A DNA stretch of 64,000 nt, from assembly GCA_020631735.1 (NCBI GenBank), contig CM036221.1:8227381-8291380 (forward strand). Reading direction: 5' to 3'. A program made the translations under genes and the position numbers. Within the stretch, counting starts at the first letter, position 1. The number at the start of each line of letters is the position of its first letter. This document shows positions 58,297 through 64,000 of this stretch, piece by piece. This DNA comes from Saccharum officinarum (Eukaryota > Streptophyta > Magnoliopsida > Poales > Poaceae). The notes beneath the pieces were generated by a model, which was not told the origin of the DNA, ran no database searches, and saw only the letters and a list, made by a program, of their open reading frames with translations.

Positions 58297-59313
58297 CTAG
58301 CGAAATTCTAGCATAGTGAAGTGATAGTAAAATTCAAGACTTAGCCAATTTCTAGGTTGCCCATCATATGGTAAATATCAAGACTTTGCCAAAATTTTGT
58401 ATGTCCATCTCATAGAAAAATTAGGGTCCAAGTCATGTTAAGTTAGAGCTTTGTATGTCCATCTCACGGTAAAATTAGGTAGTCAGGATTTTTGCTGCGG
58501 CCTGGATATGTTAGAATACCAGCTACATGGGATAACATCAAATTTGTCAATGTAATAGTAAAATTTCAGACTTAACAAATTCCAACACGTCCCATCTCAT
58601 GGTAAATTTATAGACTTAACAAATTTTTATATGTCCATCTCATGGTAAAATTTTGATGGGTATATGCAAATTTTACCATGAGATGGAAATATGTAAATTT
58701 TGGCTAAGTCTTTAAATTTTGGCCCCAAGTAAAATTTTAAATATCCAAATCCACAACATGAAGCCATTTTGCAATATCCAAGTCATGACTTGGTTATTTA
58801 AAGACTTAGCCAAAATTTGTAAATTCCAGACTTAGCAAAATTTAAAGACTTAATCTCATGGTAAATTTAAAGACTTAGCCAAAATTTTAAATATCCAAGT
58901 CATGGTAAAATTTGCATATGTCCATCTCATGGTAAAATTTCAGACTTAGCCAATTTGCATATGTCTAAACCTTAGTAAATATCAAGACTTAACAAATTCC
59001 AACATGTCCATCTCACGGTAAATTTGGGTACTTAAAACAGGGTCATGGCGTTGTGATCTGTGGCGCCAGGCTTGGCGCCAATTAGAGTGGCGCCAAGTCT
59101 TGGCACCAAAGATCACTGCACCAAGACTCTGCCACGTCAGCGCCACGCGTTAAGGTTTTGGCGCCAGTTACCCTGGCGCTATGCCGTGTTATCTTGGCGC
59201 CGACGACTATGGCCCCAAGATAAGGGTCTATTTTTTGAAATCTTTCCGCCAGAGGCATATTTAAGAAAATCTTTCGAAAAAAGGCTAAAAAACAAAAAGG
59301 ACGGCCCTCACGG

Positions 59314-60719
59314 TCATGGGCTCACGGCTCCTCTGTCCGTCTGAGAGAGAGAGCAGAAGGCAGGAGCCGAGCAGAGCAGAGCGACGGCGAGGATACGGTC
59401 CGGCTCCGTCGGGTTGGGTGTGGCCTGGGCGGCGTTCTCGCAGGTTGCGGCGACGGCGGCGGCGTCCTTGGGCTGACGGCGCTCGACTCCGATGCGAAGC
59501 CGGCCGGCCGGTCGGGCGCAGAGAGCACGGCGCCCCTGTGGTCCGATCTTGACAACAACGGCGACGAGCGTGCGGCGTCCATGCGGGCCGTAGCGGCGGA
59601 GGTGGCTCCGTGGAGGCTGGTGCCCCGGCCCCCTGCGTGGTGCCCAGTCATTTGGCAAAACTGACCAGCACTATTCCGTGAGCTAGCTCGGTATTATACG
59701 GTGGACTGTGTACTGCTGTCGCCTGTGTCCTAATGGATGGAGTGTCGCGCTCCCGTTGGCCGCTGCGACGTGGCCAGGCGTTTGGCTTTTTGGATGCGGT
59801 TGGCGGCATCCCTGGGCAACGACGTCGGCATGTCCGCGGCGAGCGGCGGAGGGAGTAGCAGAGCAGCGGGCGGCGGCGCTCCCGTGGCGCTCGGCGGATT
59901 CAGTCGCGGCGGCGCAGATGGTGGTCCAGCGGGCTGGGCGAGGGCAGCTTCGGCAAACGCGGCTCCGACGTTCTGCGGCGCGGCGGCACTTGCCTTGGGC
60001 GGGTCCGTGCCGTGCGTGTGCGAGCTTGGAGCTTCGCAGGCGAGGGCAAGGACTCCGCGGTGAGCGAGCTCAAGCTCGGCTCGCCGACGTTGCTGGAGCA
60101 AGCGGCCGAAGAGACGCAGAGCTCGTTCTCCAGCTTCACGTGTCCGAGCTTGACGGAGGTGTCCAGCCTCGCCGGCCTTTTATAGGTGCAAGTAAGGCGG
60201 TGGCTGTGTAGGTATGTTGGGCAGCCGGAGATTTTTTTGCCGACAATGGTGGTGGCAGACTGGCAGGGCAGCAGCGCCTTCGTGGCGCACACGCCGTTGT
60301 TTGAGCTGACGCTGGTGCCCGTGCCCTTCTGCTGGCATGCTTTGCATGTGCGAGATGGAGGACGACACCGAGAGAAAATCTCGAAAGGTCTGGGATGGAT
60401 ATTTTCCGGCAAGGATGGCAGGTCGACAGTAGCGCAGCGTCCACAAGCGCACACGCGCGCGCTCTAGCTGGCGCTGGCAACTGGACCACACGGTGAGCTT
60501 CTGCTAGCGTGCTTGAGCTGGCATGTCGACGGGAATCGCGGCATGCTTCGGCAGTCGGTGGGTATGGGTACGTACTCGAGGAAGACGACACCAGCTACTA
60601 GACGCTTCTGTCCCACACGGAGGCGGAGTGGACGCAAGCTTGGGCTGCGGGCTGTCTGAGCCGTTATGCCGGAAGGAAGCAAGCCGGACAGACCAAGCGA
60701 GGGCTCGCACGGAGGTTTT
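59314..60719. other. GC-rich DNA, no intact gene
   Basis: Overlapping open frames on both strands result from GC-rich composition. A segment at 59749-59776 (CTCCCGTTGG...GACGTGGCCAG) resembles one at 57388-57415 on the other side of the MULE, so it may belong to the same interrupted LTR. The plus-strand words encoding GLGEGSFGK (about 59925) recall a kinase glycine loop, but nothing after it supports a kinase. Confidence 0.3.
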
Positions 60720-60732
60720 GCTAGGTCAGGAT

Positions 60733-61248
60733 ATGCAAGAGGACAACCCAACCGTGGTGCACCTGACCACATACTTGCTTGCCCTGGATGAGCAGTACGA
60801 CCAGCAAGCCGCGAAGCTGAGGTGCTGTCTTCGCCGAGCCGAGGAAGCTGAGACCTTCTCCCGGATGCTGGATGTGCAGCTTGCAGAAGCCCACGCCAGT
60901 CTAGCGGCTGCGGAAAGTCGGGAGGCCGCTTTGGCGGAAGCCGGTATGGTGGATGTGGATCGGCACGCCCAGGAGCTGGAGGACGCCTTTCTCGTCACCA
61001 GGGCCAAGCGTAGGACGCTGGCTACGGAAAGACAGGAACCCTTGATCTTGGAGGGAATCCCTGTCCATCCACTGGAGAGAAGGAGAACTGGTATTACAGC
61101 GCCTCCACCCACGGAAGCCTCGGAAGTAGAGTCATTGCCTTCCCTCACCCAGCCACCACCACAAGAAGGAGCAGATCCACAACCTAGTGCGGCAGAAGAA
61201 CCCCAGAAGCCCAGGAATGAAGCTGTTTGGGCCGATGAAGTAGATTAG
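60733..61248 (+). CDS. Chromovirus ORF0, intact, 171 aa
   Basis: ATG 60733 follows an acceptor-like GGTCAG. The frame is open further upstream, but the GC-rich part before 60733 looks non-coding. Residues 10-105 are helical and heptad-like (LRRAEEAETFSRMLDVQLAE). A basic/hydrophobic middle (RAKRRTLATERQEPLILEG) precedes a Pro/Glu-rich acidic tail ending EVD. The layout (coiled coil then acidic tail) matches the broken ORF0 at 272-881. No motif of known function. The open frame survives although gag-pol is gone. Confidence 0.65.
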   Translation: MQEDNPTVVHLTTYLLALDEQYDQQAAKLRCCLRRAEEAETFSRMLDVQLAEAHASLAAAESREAALAEAGMVDVDRHAQELEDAFLVTRAKRRTLATERQEPLILEGIPVHPLERRRTGITAPPPTEASEVESLPSLTQPPPQEGADPQPSAAEEPQKPRNEAVWADEVD

Positions 61249-62040
61249 TTGTCCTAAGGGAGATGTAACCGTCGCTAGAAGTGCTTTTCATCGCTGTCCT
61301 CTAGTGTTGTAATCTTTCCGTTTACCTAATCCGTAGTTGTTAAGACCGCCTGGTTGTACGTTCCAAGCGATGTGTCGAGTGTGGGAGAGTGAATGCCTGT
61401 ATGTTGCACCCCTATAAGGCTGTTGGTAATGAGTATTTGTTGTGTTTGTTACGTCGATTTTCCTTAGACCTCGTTCGATTTGCTTAGGGTTCTTGAGATG
61501 ACAACCAGCAGATTAACCGTGATTGGAAAACAGAGGACGCTGTATCACTAATTGTGGGTGTCCCAGCAGAACACTTGGATTCACTTGACTTAAATCCGCC
61601 TTAGGATTTACTTTACTTGTTCCTTATTTTTGAAAGGAACCCTTGTTGCCTGATTCTTCCATTACAATACTTTTCTAATTCTGTGGTCTACGACCCCACT
61701 GCCTTTACTGTGAGTAAGTTGGTAATAGTTGCCTGGTTAATAGCTTATGGTGCCGCGACAGAACTGAGGGCCCCTGTGGAACAGCTGCCACATGGTGACG
61801 CTGCTCGGCGCGCGCTGGTATCGAGGTTGTTGACCAAGTGCTTTTACCAAGTTACACCGCAGTACCGCTCTTGCTACAAATATTCTCCTTGGTAAAAATA
61901 TCCTTGTGTTCAAACGGGAAATCCACAACGAGTTGATGTAGCGGTGCTCTACCCAAGTAACAGAGGTAACACAGTTTTTGAAGAAAGAAAAAGAAGAAAG
62001 AGAAAAGCATCAGGAAAGTTAGCCCGCACGTAGGTCAGAG
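61249..62040 (+). other. Chromovirus spacer downstream of ORF0
   Basis: Non-coding. The part at 61750-61830 (GGTGCCGCGAC, GGTATCGAGGT) is related to 1075-1170. An A/G-rich tract lies at 61980-62015. Confidence 0.55.
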
Positions 62041-63005
62041 AAATTGCATCGCCCGACTTGACGTCGTTCCTGTGACCGGTTTGGTCACGCTACGCATGTC
62101 GGGTCGCTGTCACTGCGTGCCCTGCGGACGCCGTCTATGGTGGGGCCCGCGTGTGCCGCTCTCACGTGGCCACGGCGTTGTGCCGCACTCGTCTCGTCGT
62201 GTCGCACAGTACGCCCTCTGTTCCCGGCACCCGTGTTGGCTCTTGATTTTTGCCCTCGTCCCCGTACCAGACCCCCCCTCTTTTCTTTTCTCTTAGGCAC
62301 CGTCGCTCGCACGCCTCCTGGTCGAGCGAACCCCGTTCCCTCCTTTCTCCTTTGCCCCACTCAAGCTCGCACAGGGAGCGCACCATGGCCGACGCCCTCC
62401 CTACCTCGTGACCCTTCCCCAGTGATTCCCCTCTACGCCGCCTCCACTTTCGGTGCGCTGCACCACCTCCTCTGTTCACCAGCTATAAGATGCCACCTTG
62501 CTTGCTTCTCCTCCATTCAACCCCCAGATCCAGAGTCGAGCTCATAGTATCGACTTCCTCTGTTTGCGCTCAGGTAGGAGAAGCTCGGGAAGCGGTCGGG
62601 AAGAAGTGGTTGGAGGCAGAGCTACGAGATCCAGCCGTTGCTCGCAGATCTAGGGTTACTAGTCAGAGGTGATGGTGTAACTTGAGAAGAAGGGATCTGG
62701 TTTCTGTTGGAGAAGTTCAAGTTCATCCCTGGTTAGTTTAGGTTTTAGAGTTCGCGATGATCTTTGTACCAGTCTCCAATTTCTGGCTTTGTTGGGCATA
62801 CGCCATGTTCTGGATAATCGTTTTCCTATTGCTCTTCCACTGTCCCCGTCTTCGTCGATTTCTAGAGAGGTTGTGAGTCGTATCAGTTTTGTTCTTAGTC
62901 GTGTTGTCTCTAGATCCCGGAGTGGTTTGGTGTTTGAAGTCGTGTAACCTCTCGTGTAAGTTCAGATCTATGGAATGGAATCGCGTTTCCCTCATTTGAT
63001 TCTTG
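62041..63005 (+). other. Foreign GC-rich segment in place of gag-pol
   Basis: The sequence has the look of a plant promoter/5' UTR: CTATAAGATGCC at about 62483, C-rich leader, then GCTCAGGTAGGAG, a donor-like site, at about 62570. No retroelement domain and no recognisable protein. It may be a captured gene fragment or rearranged LTR; I cannot decide. Confidence 0.35.
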
Positions 63006-63009
63006 TTCT

Positions 63010-63045
63010 GAATCTCGGGACGAGATTCTTTTAAGAGGGGAAGAA
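63010..63045 (+). promoter_or_regulatory. Pre-PPT palindrome and polypurine tract of second chromovirus
   Basis: AATCTCGGGACGAGATT followed by AAGAGGGGAAGAA directly before TGTAACACC. It is nearly identical to 5906-5939. Confidence 0.8.
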
Positions 63046-64000
63046 TGTAACACCCCTGGTGTTACTAGCTTACTTAGCACATGATTAAGGCCTAAAAGAA
63101 ACTAACAAAACGAGTTCTCGGGTTATAAAATTTTAATCGCTCATGGAATGATACTCGACTCTTATGTGACTCACTTCTGTAGTTAGGAAAACTATACAAG
63201 TGTTCTATGTTAGTATTTTAGGTGGAAATATGCCAATGTGATCCTAATAAGAAAAATAGAACAATGTAGGTTCTGAACCTAATTTAAATTCGAGCTTCTG
63301 GATTATGTGCCGGATTGTTTAATCGCTAGCTCGGCGGTTTTTGTGGTGTGTTGTTGTAGTCAATATTTTAGAAATGGTTGTATATACGTGTCTATATTTG
63401 TTAGTTGACTAATTTAGCAAACAAATAAAAATATATAGAGAAAGCTATACACTCACGTATTTGTTTCGATAAGCATTCTTCCAATATAAATATATATAAA
63501 AGCATACAATGGATATACGCATACGAGTATGTAGATTAGTAGCAAAGAAATAATGACATGTTTCTAAGGGGGTGTTTAGTTTGAGGAGTTAAAGTTTAAC
63601 AAACATTGTAGCACTTTCATCTTATTTGATAAAAAGTTTCTAATCTTGGACTAATTAGGCTTAATAGATTCGTCTCGTAAATTACTCCTAATATGTGCCG
63701 ACATGCATGCAATTAGTCTACATTTAGTACTCCATGCATTTGAGGGAACATTGATGTGATGGGAGTTAAACTTTAACAAGTTGCAACCAAACAGGGCCTA
63801 ATTGCATAATTATCTATATGCTTTGATTAAAAGAAAGAAAGAAAATTGCAAAACACACGTACACACACATGAATGACTCATGACTGACCGCTTGCTCAGC
63901 TGCTCGCTGCTCACCGCTGTCGTCTAGCCTGTTCCCCGGGTAATTATGGGCGTGCTCACGCTGCCGTGCTGGCCGCGCTGTGCTTCTGCTTACCCGTCGC
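63046..64000 (+). repeat. 3' LTR of second chromovirus, partial
   Basis: It begins TGTAACACC after the polypurine tract, as in the first element, and runs off the window. A MITE is inserted at 63568-63798. Confidence 0.75.
63568..63798. mobile_element. Tourist-like MITE, 231 bp, TSD TAA
   Basis: Ends GGGGGTGTTTAGTTTG and CAACCAAACAGGGCC, flanked by TAA (63565-63567, 63799-63801). Its interior shares ACATTTAGTACTCCATGCATTTG with the MITE at 40801, so the two are related. Confidence 0.85.

Larger units (their letters stand above)
57439..59304. mobile_element. Non-autonomous Mutator-like element (MULE), 1866 bp
   Basis: Long TIRs (about 57439-57715 and 59035-59304) begin CCGTCYTTTTT and share CGAAAGATTTTCTTAAATAT. 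The element is flanked by a 9-bp TSD. There is no transposase; the interior is AT-rich and made of degenerate direct and inverted copies of CCAAGTCATGGTAAAATTT. It depends on an autonomous MULE for movement. Confidence 0.9.
60720..64000 (+). mobile_element. Second chromovirus-like element, gag-pol missing
   Basis: ORF0 (60733-61248), a spacer related to that of the first chromovirus, then about 1 kb of unrelated GC-rich DNA, then the conserved pre-PPT palindrome, a purine tract and the start of a 3' LTR at 63046. Gag, protease, RT, RNase H and integrase, normally about 4.5 kb, are absent. The 5' LTR was not found. Confidence 0.7.

Noticed and set aside
59708..60211. Possible protein kinase because of GLGEGSFGK
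   Set aside because: Only the loop-like word is present; no VAIK lysine, HRD or DFG follows and frames are open by composition.
1..64000. CRISPR arrays, operons, phage or prokaryotic defence genes
   Set aside because: None seen; the sequence is plant nuclear DNA with introns, LTR elements and MITEs.

Overview
This window is grass nuclear DNA, most likely from a panicoid or andropogonoid species. The pointers are a Poaceae-type DUF6598 gene with introns, Stowaway and Tourist-like MITEs, a Tekay-like chromovirus with very long LTRs, Tat-lineage Ty3/gypsy elements, and a copia LTR rich in GACCGG motifs. The species call is inference. There are no prokaryotic operons, CRISPR arrays or phage genes. 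At least two thirds of the window is transposable elements, many nested in each other.

Left block (1-22363) is a three-layer nest. The oldest layer is a minus-oriented Tat-lineage gypsy remnant (19807-22363) that keeps one LTR, its primer-binding site and a plus-strand antisense coiled-coil ORF, but no pol. A minus-oriented non-autonomous Ty1/copia element (10762-19806) sits in it, with one complete and one truncated LTR and an intact 649-residue Gag with four zinc knuckles. A plus-oriented chromovirus (1-10761) interrupts the copia 3' LTR. It carries ORF0, gag, protease, RT, RNase H, integrase and a chromodomain, all frameshifted, and a 4.8 kb 3' LTR.

Middle block (22364-48700) is low-copy intergenic DNA split by a Ty1/copia element (24854-40467, 406-bp LTRs, TSD ATAAA). 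That copia is itself split inside its RT by a complete minus-oriented Tat element (28644-38996, 473-bp LTRs, TSD ATGCG). The Tat element has a single-frame gag-pol with eight in-frame stops and no frameshift, a spliced antisense ORF, and a tandem array whose unit resembles its own polypurine tract. Two Tourist-like MITEs, a 75-bp Stowaway, a strong G-quadruplex motif and a long cryptic repeat follow.

Right block holds the genic part: a promoter-like segment plus the last two exons of a CDKA/cdc2-type kinase (49218-49454), and one apparently intact three-exon DUF6598 gene (51522-53683). A LINE 3' end, a probable antisense chromoviral LTR (54927 onward) and a non-autonomous Mutator-like element (57439-59304, 9-bp TSD CCCTCACGG, TTGGCGCC-rich TIRs, internal hairpin) come next. 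The window ends in a second chromovirus (about 60720-64000) that keeps ORF0 and the start of its 3' LTR while its gag-pol is missing and unrelated GC-rich DNA stands in its place.

I see no clearly new biological system. The most unusual signals are the one-sided nonsense pattern in the Tat gag-pol, the polypurine-tract-like array, the hairpin-rich MULE, and the gag-pol-less chromovirus. All coordinates and comparisons were made by eye; frameshift positions are approximate.
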